A stretch of 64,000 nucleotides of DNA. It comes from Nonomuraea sediminis (lineage in GTDB: Bacteria > Actinomycetota > Actinomycetes > Streptosporangiales > Streptosporangiaceae). The stretch lies in contig NZ_JAHDTI010000002.1 of assembly GCF_018531495.1 (NCBI RefSeq), forward strand, positions 434,001-498,000, in the 5' to 3' direction. How positions within the stretch are numbered: the stretch's first letter is position 1; each line of letters begins with the position of its first letter. The notes below the pieces were generated by a model. That model saw only the letters and a program-made list of their open reading frames with translations, was not told where the DNA came from and did no database searches. The translations under genes were made by a program, and so were the position numbers. Below are positions 51,580 to 60,232 of the stretch, piece by piece.

Positions 51580-51971
51580 AGCACTGGGCGGAGGGCTCGG
51601 ACGACGATGACGCCGACGAGCCCCTTGTCCGTCCCTATACGATCACCGGCGGACGGACCAGCCCCGAGCGGGACGACCTCACGCTGATCACCCTGGTGAC
51701 GTCCCAGGTCACTCCGCAGGCCAGACAGGGTCTGCGGAGAATGCAGCCGGAGCACCGCACCATCGTCGCGCTGTGCGAGCGGCCCCTGGCCGTGGCCGAG
51801 GTCGCCGCCGCGCTGAACCTTCCGGTGTCCGTGACCAAGATCCTCATCGGCGATCTGATCGAGGCCGAGCTGATGAGGTCCCGGCCACCGCTGGCCTTCG
51901 CCCAGGCGGGCGGCAGCCGGCCCGGTATGTCAATTCTTGAGGCGGTGAGGGATGGGCTTCGCAAGCTCTGA
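51576..51971 (+). CDS. cvnC: Conservon DUF742 protein CvnC
   Basis: The 131-residue protein has an acidic N-terminus (SDDDDADEPLVRPYTITGGRT) and a DUF742 winged-helix-like domain (LTLITLV, LCERPLAVAEVAAALNLPVSVTKILIGDLIEAELM). It is the third conservon component and may bridge CvnB and CvnD. The cvnD start lies 20 bases inside its 3' end. Confidence 0.93.
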   Translation: MKHWAEGSDDDDADEPLVRPYTITGGRTSPERDDLTLITLVTSQVTPQARQGLRRMQPEHRTIVALCERPLAVAEVAAALNLPVSVTKILIGDLIEAELMRSRPPLAFAQAGGSRPGMSILEAVRDGLRKL

Positions 51972-52521
51972 TGCCCCCTTGGCAGTGAAGATCCTTATCG
52001 CCGGTGGCTTCGGCGTCGGGAAGACGACCTTGGTCGGCGCGGTGAGCGAGGTCGCCCCCCTCCGCACGGAGGAGTACCTGACCCATGCCAGCGTCGGCGT
52101 CGACGACCTGGAAGGGGTGAGCGGCAAGTCCACGACCACCGTCGCGCTGGACTTCGGACGCATCACCCTCAGCCGCGAACTCGTGCTCTACCTGTTCGGC
52201 ACCCCTGGCCAGGAACGCTTCTGGTTCATGTGGAACGACCTGGTCAACGGAGCGATGGGCGCGGTCGTCCTGGTCGACACCCGCCGGCTGGATGTCAGCT
52301 TCGCCTCGATCGACTTCTTCGAGAGCCGCGGCATCCCTTTCGTCGTCGGCGTCAACTGCTTCCACGGCGTCAGGGACCGGGCCCCGGAGGAGATCCGCAA
52401 GGCCCTCGCTCTCGATCCCCAGGTGCCCCTGGTCCTCTGCGACGCCCGCGACCGTACGGCAAGCCGCGACGTCCTCCTGTCCCTCATCGACCACCTGATG
52501 ACCACGCACCCGGTGGCTTGA
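51952..52521 (+). CDS. cvnD: Conservon small GTPase-like protein CvnD
   Basis: The 189-residue Ras-like ATP/GTP-binding protein has P-loop GGFGVGKTT (19-27), switch II LFGTPGQERFWFMW and a late NCFHG segment in place of the NKxD specificity motif, as is usual for CvnD. It should switch the signal of the CvnA-C complex. It closes the four-gene operon ahead of a strong bidirectional terminator. Confidence 0.93.
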   Translation: MGFASSDAPLAVKILIAGGFGVGKTTLVGAVSEVAPLRTEEYLTHASVGVDDLEGVSGKSTTTVALDFGRITLSRELVLYLFGTPGQERFWFMWNDLVNGAMGAVVLVDTRRLDVSFASIDFFESRGIPFVVGVNCFHGVRDRAPEEIRKALALDPQVPLVLCDARDRTASRDVLLSLIDHLMTTHPVA

Positions 52522-52551
52522 CGGAGCCTGGCCGTGCAATGACGGCGCGTC

Positions 52552-52583
52552 GCGGAATGCGGGTGCATTCGCCCGCATTCCGC
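52552..52583. terminator. Bidirectional terminator between cvnD and the protease gene
   Basis: Twelve-base perfect arms GCGGAATGCGGG and CCCGCATTCCGC enclose an eight-base loop. The hairpin lies midway between the stops of the convergent genes and should end transcription from both sides. Confidence 0.8.
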
Positions 52584-52592
52584 AGTCTGTGG

Positions 52593-53639
52593 CTACGCGA
52601 TCGACCCGGTCGGGAGCGTGTCGGCGACGCCATAGACCTCCGCCGCTTCGCTGTCGAAGTACGCGGAGAGGCTCGTGTCGTAACGTAGATCACCGTCGAG
52701 GTCGGTAACGCTGATGGTGATCCCGTTGAGGTAGCCCACGCGCTTGCCGTAGTCGTAGGACGTCAGCCAGGAGGAGCCGAGGGACCCTTCGCCTGTGAAC
52801 CCGGAATCGACAGCGATGAGCTCCTCACCTTTCAGTATGGGGACGACCATCATGCCGGAAGTGTGACCGCTGGACGATTCGATCGTCTCCCCCGTGTACG
52901 GCCGCGTGCCGTCCGGATGAGGCCCGGCCGGGTAACCGAACACGTCAACCGGGATGCCCAGCTTTTCGTTGTACGCCAGCCCCTGCCCGCCGACCTTGTC
53001 ACCCAACGTCCCGAGATCGGTGAGCCCGCCTTCGGGAGTGGGGACGACGCCGTTGTAGACGTTGACGAAGGCATAGTCGCGGTCGAAGTCGTTGTACAAG
53101 AAGAAGTCATAATGGACGTCGACCTGCTTGCCCACGTAGAGACCCGACGGAGTCGTGCCCGCGACATGGTCGGGAACGAAAACCCATTGGCGGAGCGGGT
53201 CCATGTTGGATTCGACGTCGTACACGCAGTGCGCCGCGGTCGCGACCACGTTGCGGTGGACAGACTGCACGCTGGTCCCCGTGCACCAGTGCGGCTGCCC
53301 ATCCGCGCCCACGAAGAACACCTTGCCCGTGGAGGCAGGCGTCTTGGCTTTCGACGGATCAGAGGTGCTCGGGAGCAAGGGCGGCACGAGACCGGGTTTG
53401 GTACCGGGCGAAACGCCGCCCCGCTGAGAGACCCTCTTTCCCGGGACCGTGGCCTGAACGTTGTACGGCGTGGCGTTGGCCAGGTTGGCCCCGCCGTTCC
53501 CGAGCCAGAACGCCGCGACTTGCTGAGCGGTCGACACGTCCGGGGAGAGCGGGCTCGTGCTCACGGCTGCCCGGGCCGGTGCGGCCGTGAGCCCCGAGGT
53601 CAGCAGGCTGGCGGCTAAGACGGCGAGAAAGCGCTTCAT
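52593..53639 (-). CDS. Secreted trypsin-like (S1/V8-type) protease-like protein
   Basis: The 348-residue protein has a signal peptide (MKRFLAVLAASLLTSGLTAAPARA), a pro-region-like stretch and a chymotrypsin-fold domain. The His is in VATAAHCVYD (near 137) and a candidate Asp in FDRDYAFVNV (near 190). The nucleophile region reads GEGSLGSSWL rather than the usual G-x-SGG-x-W-L, so the serine cannot be placed with confidence and the enzyme may be altered or inactive. The 264 bases upstream, to 53903, hold no gene I can support. Confidence 0.8.
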   Translation of the reverse strand: MKRFLAVLAASLLTSGLTAAPARAAVSTSPLSPDVSTAQQVAAFWLGNGGANLANATPYNVQATVPGKRVSQRGGVSPGTKPGLVPPLLPSTSDPSKAKTPASTGKVFFVGADGQPHWCTGTSVQSVHRNVVATAAHCVYDVESNMDPLRQWVFVPDHVAGTTPSGLYVGKQVDVHYDFFLYNDFDRDYAFVNVYNGVVPTPEGGLTDLGTLGDKVGGQGLAYNEKLGIPVDVFGYPAGPHPDGTRPYTGETIESSSGHTSGMMVVPILKGEELIAVDSGFTGEGSLGSSWLTSYDYGKRVGYLNGITISVTDLDGDLRYDTSLSAYFDSEAAEVYGVADTLPTGSIA

Positions 53640-53903
53640 GCATCATCTCCTGATCGACTCACGTAAACGATCAAGCCATACGAATACATGTTCGGTCAAC
53701 CACGGCGCCGGGTGCCCGCAGACGCGATCAGGGCGGGCACTACCTGCCGCGACAGCCCCAGCCATCACTGCAGACTCGACGACAATTCACAGGAAACTGA
53801 CAGAAGGCCTACCGTTGCCGCGCCACACGAGCTACGGCATAGCGTCATGTCACACCCACCCGGGCGATCTCGCGGCAGACCGCCCGGTTCATCCTGTCTG
53901 TCC

Positions 53904-54968
53904 TCAGCCTGTGGATCCGCAGAGCGCCTTGACGGCGATGCCCATGACCTCCGCGGTGGACGGGTTGCGCGTTGAGGGGTTGATCGACATGGTCATCGAC
54001 TTGCCCGTGTCCGAGCGGAACGCGAACGTCAGGTACCCGATCAGCTCACCGCTGTGCCCCCACACCTTGCCGCACGGCAGCGTGTACTCCTGCAGCCCGA
54101 GCCCGTAGCCGAATCCCACCCCTGTCTCGACCGGCGTCCGCATGGCCCGCAGCGACGCGGCGCTGGTCAGCTTGCCGCCCAGCAGCGCGGACATGAACCG
54201 CTCCAGGTCCGCCGTCGTCGAGATCATCTCTCCCGCCGCCCAGTCCAGCGAGGGATTCATCCGCGTCGCGTCCACGAGTTCGGGGGTCGGCTCGTACCCC
54301 TTGGCGTGCGGCGACGGCACCCCCGCCCGATCACCCGGCACCAGCGTGTGACGCAGCCCCAACGGCCGCAGGATCCGGCGCGTGACCTCCTCGCCGTACG
54401 GCCTGCCGGTCAGCTTCTCCACCAGCAGCCCCAGCACCACGTAGTTGGTGTTGGAGTAATGCCACTTGCCGTCATCGGGCAGCTTCTTGGCGAAGGCCAC
54501 CTTCAGCAGCTCCCGCGGCTGGTAGGACCGGAACCGCTGGTCGCCGCGCCACCGGTTGGTGGAGTACCCCGGCTCGCTCATGTAGTCGTACAGATGGCTG
54601 GTGTGGTTGAGCAGCTGCCGGACCGTGATGCGATCCCCGCCCGGCACCAGCCTCGGCAGGTACTGGTCGATGGGGTCGTCGAGCCCCAACTTCCCCTCGT
54701 CCACGAGCTGGAGCACCACGGTCGCGACGAACGTCTTGGTGACGCTCCCGATCCTGAAGTACCCGTTGGCCGAGGGCCGCCCTCCGCGCTCGATGTCCCG
54801 CACCCCCACAGCATCGGCCCGGGTCCGCCCCCCGTCAGAGACCCGCACCAGAGCCGCCGTCGCCCCCTTGCCGGCCACGATCTCCTCCAGGTCGTGGCGC
54901 ACCCCGTCCCCCTGGCCACCAGCCGCAACAGCCGCCGCCACCAGCACGTTCATCATCGTCTGCATCAT
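53904..54968 (-). CDS. Serine hydrolase of the beta-lactamase/DD-peptidase (class C) family
   Basis: The 354-residue protein has SxxK in GSVTKTF (near 77), YSN in HYSNTNYVVLG (near 172) and HSG in WGHSGELIGY (near 307), a complete class C active site. The N-terminus (MMQTMMNVLVAAAVAAGGQG) is a short hydrophobic segment compatible with export. ATG 54966-54968 was taken; the earlier ATG would add Trp/Arg-rich sequence. It is a paralogue of the gene at 41587, more diverged at the N-terminus. Confidence 0.85.
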   Translation of the reverse strand: MMQTMMNVLVAAAVAAGGQGDGVRHDLEEIVAGKGATAALVRVSDGGRTRADAVGVRDIERGGRPSANGYFRIGSVTKTFVATVVLQLVDEGKLGLDDPIDQYLPRLVPGGDRITVRQLLNHTSHLYDYMSEPGYSTNRWRGDQRFRSYQPRELLKVAFAKKLPDDGKWHYSNTNYVVLGLLVEKLTGRPYGEEVTRRILRPLGLRHTLVPGDRAGVPSPHAKGYEPTPELVDATRMNPSLDWAAGEMISTTADLERFMSALLGGKLTSAASLRAMRTPVETGVGFGYGLGLQEYTLPCGKVWGHSGELIGYLTFAFRSDTGKSMTMSINPSTRNPSTAEVMGIAVKALCGSTG

Positions 54969-55048
54969 GCTGAAGACGCTACGGAAGCTCGTTCCCCGCC
55001 AGAATGCGGCGCCCCACCCGACCCACCTGCGGAAAACCACAGCACCGC

Positions 55049-55876
55049 CTAGCCGCCGGACTCCTCCAGCCAGGCGGCGATGTGCTCCACGTAGCTGTCG
55101 ACATTAGCTAGCGGCTCACCCTCGAGCAGGAACACGGCGCAGAGGATGTTGATGCCGAACAGCCGATCCCAGACCCGCGCGCGGCGATACGTGCCCTCGT
55201 CCACAGCACGCCGTACATTTCCCCATCCGTGCCATCCCATGAAGGCGGCATCGACCGCGGGGTCGAACAGGTGCGCCCTGTCCCAGTCGAGCACCCCGAT
55301 CAGCTTGCCGTCCTCACTCCAGTGCACATTGCCCCCGACGAGGTCGCCGTGCACGAGCGAATCCGGGACCGCCTCCAGGGCCATCGCCTCGGCCAGCCAT
55401 CGCTCGGCCTCGACCCGCCACTTGCCCGGCAGCCGTGGAATGACCTCCTCAGCCAGCACCCGCACCCAATGGTCGCCGTGCACCCGAGGCGCGGGCAGCA
55501 GGGCACGCAGCTCCGGCGTGACAGGCAACTCCCGCAGCGCATCGAGCAGCCCGGCGATCTGCCCGGGATCGCCTTCGCCCTCCGGCAGTCCCGTCCCTTC
55601 GATCCAGGAAAGCGCCACGGCCGCGCGCTCCTCGAACCGCACCACCGGCGTCAACGGTTCGGGCACCTCGAACGGCAACCCGGCCGCGCCTACCGCGCGC
55701 AGGATCTCCACCCGACGTGGCATGGCCTGCGCCCCGGACAGGCGCTGACTCACCCGCACCGATGCCACGCCGGGGAGCAGCACGACGTCGTGCATTCCTC
55801 CACGCACGAAGCGCGCCCGATCAAGCCGCGCACCAGGCAACAGCGAATCGACGATCTCCAACAGCCCGTCGGGCAT
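55049..55876 (-). CDS. Aminoglycoside phosphotransferase-like kinase
   Basis: The 275-residue protein has the kinase-like fold with catalytic loop LVHGDLVGGNVHW (near 187-199) and metal-binding GVLDWDRAHLFDP (near 206-218), both intact, unlike the homologue at 33057. The family phosphorylates small molecules such as aminoglycosides or homoserine. ATG 55874-55876 is two bases from the stop of the YCII-type gene, so the two are co-transcribed. The substrate is unknown. Confidence 0.85.
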   Translation of the reverse strand: MPDGLLEIVDSLLPGARLDRARFVRGGMHDVVLLPGVASVRVSQRLSGAQAMPRRVEILRAVGAAGLPFEVPEPLTPVVRFEERAAVALSWIEGTGLPEGEGDPGQIAGLLDALRELPVTPELRALLPAPRVHGDHWVRVLAEEVIPRLPGKWRVEAERWLAEAMALEAVPDSLVHGDLVGGNVHWSEDGKLIGVLDWDRAHLFDPAVDAAFMGWHGWGNVRRAVDEGTYRRARVWDRLFGINILCAVFLLEGEPLANVDSYVEHIAAWLEESGG

Positions 55877-55878
55877 CA

Positions 55879-56439
55879 CTATCGCCGCCCTCCGAACTGC
55901 CAGTGGTGAACCTCGATGTCGGCATACCGGCCAGGGGTCAGGACGGCGCGTGCCGTACCGGGGTCGGGCGCCCGCACCAGCACCGCGGTCCCCAGCCAAC
56001 TGGCGCCGTCGTCGGACAGCAGCGGCCCATAAGCGATCAGCTCGTCACGAGCGATCAGCTCGTCACGGTCGAGCGGCACGGCGAGGTCAGCTTCCTCCCC
56101 CGACCCGAGACCGATCACCAGATACCGGTCGTCACCGTCCCGCCCGCCGGGAAAATCCCACATGGTCCGCCCCAGCATGTTCCGCCACCGACGCAGCAGC
56201 ACATCCCGATACGCACCGGCCTGATATCCGGGCTCATCGAAGGCGAACGCACGCGCGGCAGCAGCATCCTGCAGGTCGACGATGTGCACGCTGCCAGTGG
56301 GCGTCTCCCCGACCATGGTCGGACCGCGGGCGATCATCTGCTCCGCATACCGGTCCATGTAGGACCAGTGCTCTTCCAACAGCTCGACGCGCAGCGCCAG
56401 GGACCCGACCCGATCACGGTGGTAGCAGAAGAACTCCAT
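55879..56439 (-). CDS. Protein with two YCII-like domains
   Basis: The 186-residue protein appears to be a tandem of two YCII-related ferredoxin-like domains. The first runs from MEFFCYHRDRVGS through WSYMDRYAEQMIARGPTMVGE and HIVDLQDAAAARAFAFDEP. The second has RDELIAYGPLLSDDGASWLGTAVLV and DPGTARAVLTPGRYADIEVHHW. YCII proteins resemble muconolactone isomerases, and function is mostly unknown. A GTG six bases upstream could also start it. The 285 bases between it and the DivIVA-like gene show nothing I can assign except a TAGAAT-like -10. Confidence 0.75.
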   Translation of the reverse strand: MEFFCYHRDRVGSLALRVELLEEHWSYMDRYAEQMIARGPTMVGETPTGSVHIVDLQDAAAARAFAFDEPGYQAGAYRDVLLRRWRNMLGRTMWDFPGGRDGDDRYLVIGLGSGEEADLAVPLDRDELIARDELIAYGPLLSDDGASWLGTAVLVRAPDPGTARAVLTPGRYADIEVHHWQFGGRR

Positions 56440-56724
56440 GCCCACAGGCTGCCCTGGAAGACCACCTCTTGAGTACGCCAGGGGTCAGGAAATCCGTTTG
56501 CCTAGAATCTTCGTTCACGGATCCGAAGGGGGCAGGAGGCCGAGGGTGGAGCTGACCGGCACCTGTGGGCCGCCGCGTTCCCTCTCGTGCGGTGAGACCG
56601 ACACTAACGTTCGCGATCGATCTTCCACCCCGCTCGAGATCACAGCGCCTCATCGGTCGACACGATCATCGGCAGTGCCGGCAGTCCCCGGCAGCCATTC
56701 GCATTGCCGTACTTGGTTGGGGCC

Positions 56725-57003
56725 TCAGGCTGGTGACTGCAATCGCCGGATGCAGTCGAGGAGTGCGTCATGCACCTGTTGGCGATGGTAGCCGCGGATA
56801 ACGACGCCGAACTTGGCGGCTCGGATGACATCTGGAGTGACCCGTTCGAGTTCGTCGGCGGTACCGTCGAAGGTCTTCTGGATCCGGCTGAACAGGTCGT
56901 TTACAGAGTGGCGATCGTAGCCGCGCATAACCACGTCGAATTCATACCTTTGCGACGGTTCCTCGAAGAACTCGCCTAGCCCATGCTCCACCGGTTCATC
57001 CAT
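56725..57003 (-). CDS. Small protein with two DivIVA-like motifs
   Basis: The 92-residue protein carries a duplicated motif, FDVVMRGYDRHSVNDLF and FGVVIRGYHRQQVHDAL, about 42 residues apart. The RGYDRxxV segment is the hallmark of the N-terminal DivIVA/Wag31 domain that binds curved membranes. The coiled coil that normally follows is absent after both copies. It could compete with or bind full-length DivIVA. A longer frame upstream is Arg-rich shadow sequence. Confidence 0.65.
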   Translation of the reverse strand: MDEPVEHGLGEFFEEPSQRYEFDVVMRGYDRHSVNDLFSRIQKTFDGTADELERVTPDVIRAAKFGVVIRGYHRQQVHDALLDCIRRLQSPA

Positions 57004-57162
57004 GAGGCTGAGGCTGCCACGTGTCGGTGCACTCCTCAATAGATCACATCGAAGGCGGAACGTTACTCCATGCGGAGAGGCCCAACGCCGCGAACGTCGT
57101 ACCGCTTGGATGCCTGCCATAAGCCGCGTGATCAGACACGGCGAACGTTCGTGGGCACCCCA

Positions 57163-57789
57163 CTAGTCAGGACGCCGCAACGTCACCGACTGGAACCGAA
57201 GCTCATCAGACCCCACGACGTGGAAGTCCACGATCTCGAAGGAGCTGCGCGCGTACTCCCGAAGCTCCTCATCGCTACGGAACGAAAAGAACCGGGGAGG
57301 ATCGTGATCATCGTCTTCGAACTGACCCTCCCCCGTCAGGTTGCCTCCGCCGTAGACACCGAGAAAGAACAGGCCACCGGGGCGCATCAGGGTGCAGATC
57401 GCGTCCATAGCCGCGGGAAGGTCACTGTTCGGCACGTGCAGTAAGCAGTTCAGCGCATACACGGCGTCGAACGACCCGGGCGCGAAATCGAGGTTCAGGA
57501 AGTCCATGACGTGCGCTTCGAGACCCTTCTCCCGACAGAGCGCCACCATGGCAGGTGACAAATCGACAGCCACGACCTCCAGATCATTTTCCTGGAAGTA
57601 CGCGCTGTCCTGACCCGTTCCAGCGCCTATCTCCAGCAAACGGCTACAACCCTGGTCCTTCAGGCGCCCCAGGAACGTCTCCCGCTCCGCCAGCTTCCAA
57701 GGAGGCTTACCGCTGGCGTCGCGTCGCCTGGCACCATCGTCGTACGCCCTTCGAAGGGCACCAATCACATCGTCATAGCGCACGCTCAT
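57163..57789 (-). CDS. SAM-dependent methyltransferase, class I
   Basis: The 208-residue protein has motif I LLEIGAGTGQDS (near 52), VVAVDLSPAMVALC, and FDAVYALNCLLHVPNSDL and LMRPGGLFFLGVYGG segments of a Methyltransf_11/25 enzyme. The ending with EELREYARSSFEIVDFHV resembles the small-molecule branch. ATG 57787-57789 begins MSVRYDDVIGALRRAYDDGA, a natural N-terminus. It stands alone; 57790-58058 holds no supported gene. Confidence 0.85.
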   Translation of the reverse strand: MSVRYDDVIGALRRAYDDGARRRDASGKPPWKLAERETFLGRLKDQGCSRLLEIGAGTGQDSAYFQENDLEVVAVDLSPAMVALCREKGLEAHVMDFLNLDFAPGSFDAVYALNCLLHVPNSDLPAAMDAICTLMRPGGLFFLGVYGGGNLTGEGQFEDDDHDPPRFFSFRSDEELREYARSSFEIVDFHVVGSDELRFQSVTLRRPD

Positions 57790-58058
57790 CGCGCCATCCT
57801 GCCCCACACGGGATCTTCGACAACAGGTGAGCAAGAACGTCAGTCACACACGTGGTTCGGCGTGCGGGCTGTCCGGCCCTGGTTCGCGCATGACTTCAGG
57901 TGCCGTGCTCAGCCAGTTCTGATGCCACTCGCTGATCAACGAGAGACATGGTCGCGAGCGACTTCTGGTCCCACAAGGCTGCTTCAGCCTTCCATCCGCC
58001 GGGGACGTTCGCCTGCTCTGGAGCGTTATGCAGGAAAGGCCATTGAGATGGAGCACGG

Positions 58059-58736
58059 GTGTCCCTTTACGGAAGCCGTCACGTCACTGCGGTCAGTTTG
58101 ACCGCTCTCTGTCTGGGGCTGCCGGTGGGTGCGGCGGTCCAGATCGCCGAGGGGGATTTCGCACCCCCTATGGTCATCGGTGCCGTCCTTGTCTGGTGCC
58201 TGTCGGCTTGGGTTGGACGGTGGATTCTCAACCGGAAGGCCGCGTCGGCCGCACCAACCGAGTGGCTGGTGCGTGCGCATGTCGCGAACCGTATGGGGCT
58301 GGCCAGGTGCCCCATGCTCAGGCTTACTCCGCTGGACGGCGGCAGAGGCTATTGGCAGCGGGTCATGTGGCATCCGTGGCTGGATGACATGGCTGAGGAG
58401 GAGATCCTCTCGGTACGGATCGGCGAGGGTCTCGCGCGGCGCGCGATTGTGGAATTTCCTGAAGGCACACGCATCATCCCTGCGGGACGCTTGCGTCGGT
58501 GGCCCTATCTCGGCTGGAACATCGGGAACCACGCACCGGAGCGGGTCGATGGTTTCCCGTTCCCTCCATGGTTCTGCATCGGCCTACCGGTTTACGGCGG
58601 GCTGCTCGGCGGATTCCAGATGTCGCCGGGAGAATGGAGCGGGGCCGCGACGATGATGCCGGTCATGGTGGGAATCATTCTGCACTTCTGGGGATGGATG
58701 GGAGGGCTGCCCCAGTCGCCAGGCAATCGCCTATGA
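58059..58736 (+). CDS. Hypothetical membrane protein
   Basis: The 225-residue protein has two N-terminal membrane helices (about 9-28 and 37-57) and two near the C-terminus (about 170-187 and 198-214), with a cytoplasmic domain between (WYLVRAHVANRMG-like and EFPEGTRIIPAGRLRRW). I recognise no family. The start GTG at 58059 is tentative. Its GC content is slightly lower than that of its neighbours. Confidence 0.55.
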   Translation: MSLYGSRHVTAVSLTALCLGLPVGAAVQIAEGDFAPPMVIGAVLVWCLSAWVGRWILNRKAASAAPTEWLVRAHVANRMGLARCPMLRLTPLDGGRGYWQRVMWHPWLDDMAEEEILSVRIGEGLARRAIVEFPEGTRIIPAGRLRRWPYLGWNIGNHAPERVDGFPFPPWFCIGLPVYGGLLGGFQMSPGEWSGAATMMPVMVGIILHFWGWMGGLPQSPGNRL

Positions 58737-58865
58737 CGCGGTACCCACACTCCCTGAAGGTGAATCAACCTCAGCCAGGTGGTACCTCTGCTCGTACGTA
58801 CGTGGTAGCGGAACACATTCGTACACCCACCGGCTCGGCGTCGCCGGCCGTAGTGAGATGGCAGG

Positions 58866-59130
58866 ATGAACGACGTGGATCGCGATGCGCTTGTCGCACT
58901 GCGAGCCTGTTTCGAAGCTCTCGGAGCCGATGCCCCTGAAGGCTGGGGACTTCGGAGATCACCGAAACATCCCCCAACTCGCTCGCTTTCTGGCGTTGAG
59001 AAGCGTCTGGCCCGAACTGATCGACACCTGGGCCGCTCCCGGATCGTTGGAGACCGTCCCGGCAGCGAACCACCTGCTCTCCAACGCCTTTAACCCCGGC
59101 CGCCTCGTCGAGGTGGCCGGAAAAAGAATC
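58866..59130 (+). pseudogene. Frameshifted conserved hypothetical gene
   Basis: MNDVDRDALVALRACFEALG and ADAPEGWG are followed, after a one-base shift near 58946, by DHRNIPQLARFLALRSVWPE, LIDTWAAPGSLETVPAANHLL and NAFNPGRLVEVAG in another frame. The two halves read as one natural protein of about 85 residues. The end runs into the convergent histidine kinase gene and may also be truncated. The product family is unknown. Confidence 0.6.
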
Positions 59131-60232
59131 ACGCAACAGCGGGAATCCGTATGGTTACCACGAGCCCGCCGCCTTCACGCGGCACTGCCTCCGCGGTGCC
59201 GCCGTGGGCGTGGGCGACGGCCCGGACGATGGACAGGCCGAGCCCCGCTCCCAACGCCGACCCTGTGCGGTCGTCGTCAAGCCGTCTGAATGGCTCGAAC
59301 AGCCGCGGCACCTCGAAAGACGCCACCTCGGGGCCGGTGTTCTCCACCACGACGAAGGCCCCGTCAGGCCGCGAGCCGGTGCGCACTCTCACAAACTCCT
59401 GTGAGGAGTTGTACTTGACCGCGTTGTCGGTCAGGTTCGCGATGACCCGCTCCAGCAGCACCGCGTCGCCTGAGGCCGGGGCAGGCGACAGTTCTGCCTC
59501 CACCCCCTCGTACTGTCCGAGGGCGGAGCGGGCCAGGTCCGCCAGGTCGACCGGCTCGCGTTCCGTCAGCTCGTGCTCGGTCTGGGCGAGCATGAGCAGT
59601 CCTTCGATGAGGCGTTCCTGGCGGCGGTTGGAGGCGAGCAGCGAGTCGCGCACCGGCCGCAGTTCTGCGGGGAGCGTCGAGTCGGCGAACGCCACCTGCA
59701 GCAGCGCCCGGTCGATCGCCAGCGGCGTCTTGAGTTCGTGCGAGGCGTTGGCGACGAAGCGGCGCTGGCCGTCGAAGGCGCGGTCGAGGCGTTCGAGCAT
59801 GGAGTCGAACGTGTCGGCCAGTTCCTTGATCTCGTCGCGTGGGCCGTCCATGGAGATGCGGCTGTGCAGGGTGCTGTCGGACAGTCGCCGGGCCGTGCCG
59901 GTGACCTGCTGCAAGGGGCTCAGTGCGCGCCGGGCGACGGTCCAGCCGACGGCCAGCCCACCGAGGCCGACGAGTACGGTGGCCAGGATCGACCACACCA
60001 CGATCGAGTCCATGACCCGTCTCTTGTAGCTGTCGACCTCGACCATGACCTGCTGCCGAAAGATCTCGTTCACGGGCGGGGGCTGGCCGTGCCCACCGAC
60101 CTCGATCGGCTGGCTGATGACCCGCGTCACCACGATGTAGTTGACGATCACGAGGATGGCTGTGGCCAGAAAGAACAGGCTGCCGTACACGACGGTCAGC
60201 CGCCATCTGACGGGAAGGCGACGCGCGCTCAC
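59129..60232 (-). CDS. Sensor histidine kinase of the efflux operon
   Basis: The 367-residue kinase has two membrane helices (about 12-34 and 84-106) around a short extracytoplasmic loop, a HAMP domain, H-box NASHELKTPLA (His near 169), N-box NLTDNAVKYNSS and G-box GLGLSIVRAVAHAHGG. The GTG start overlaps the regulator stop in GTGA, so the pair is coupled. Placed at the end of the efflux operon, it should sense the exported compound or envelope stress and control the operon through the regulator. Confidence 0.92.
   Translation of the reverse strand: MSARRLPVRWRLTVVYGSLFFLATAILVIVNYIVVTRVISQPIEVGGHGQPPPVNEIFRQQVMVEVDSYKRRVMDSIVVWSILATVLVGLGGLAVGWTVARRALSPLQQVTGTARRLSDSTLHSRISMDGPRDEIKELADTFDSMLERLDRAFDGQRRFVANASHELKTPLAIDRALLQVAFADSTLPAELRPVRDSLLASNRRQERLIEGLLMLAQTEHELTEREPVDLADLARSALGQYEGVEAELSPAPASGDAVLLERVIANLTDNAVKYNSSQEFVRVRTGSRPDGAFVVVENTGPEVASFEVPRLFEPFRRLDDDRTGSALGAGLGLSIVRAVAHAHGGTAEAVPREGGGLVVTIRIPAVA

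Noticed and set aside
57844..58056. Minus-strand frame between the methyltransferase and the membrane protein
   Set aside because: Seventy codons without motif, ribosome site or convincing composition.
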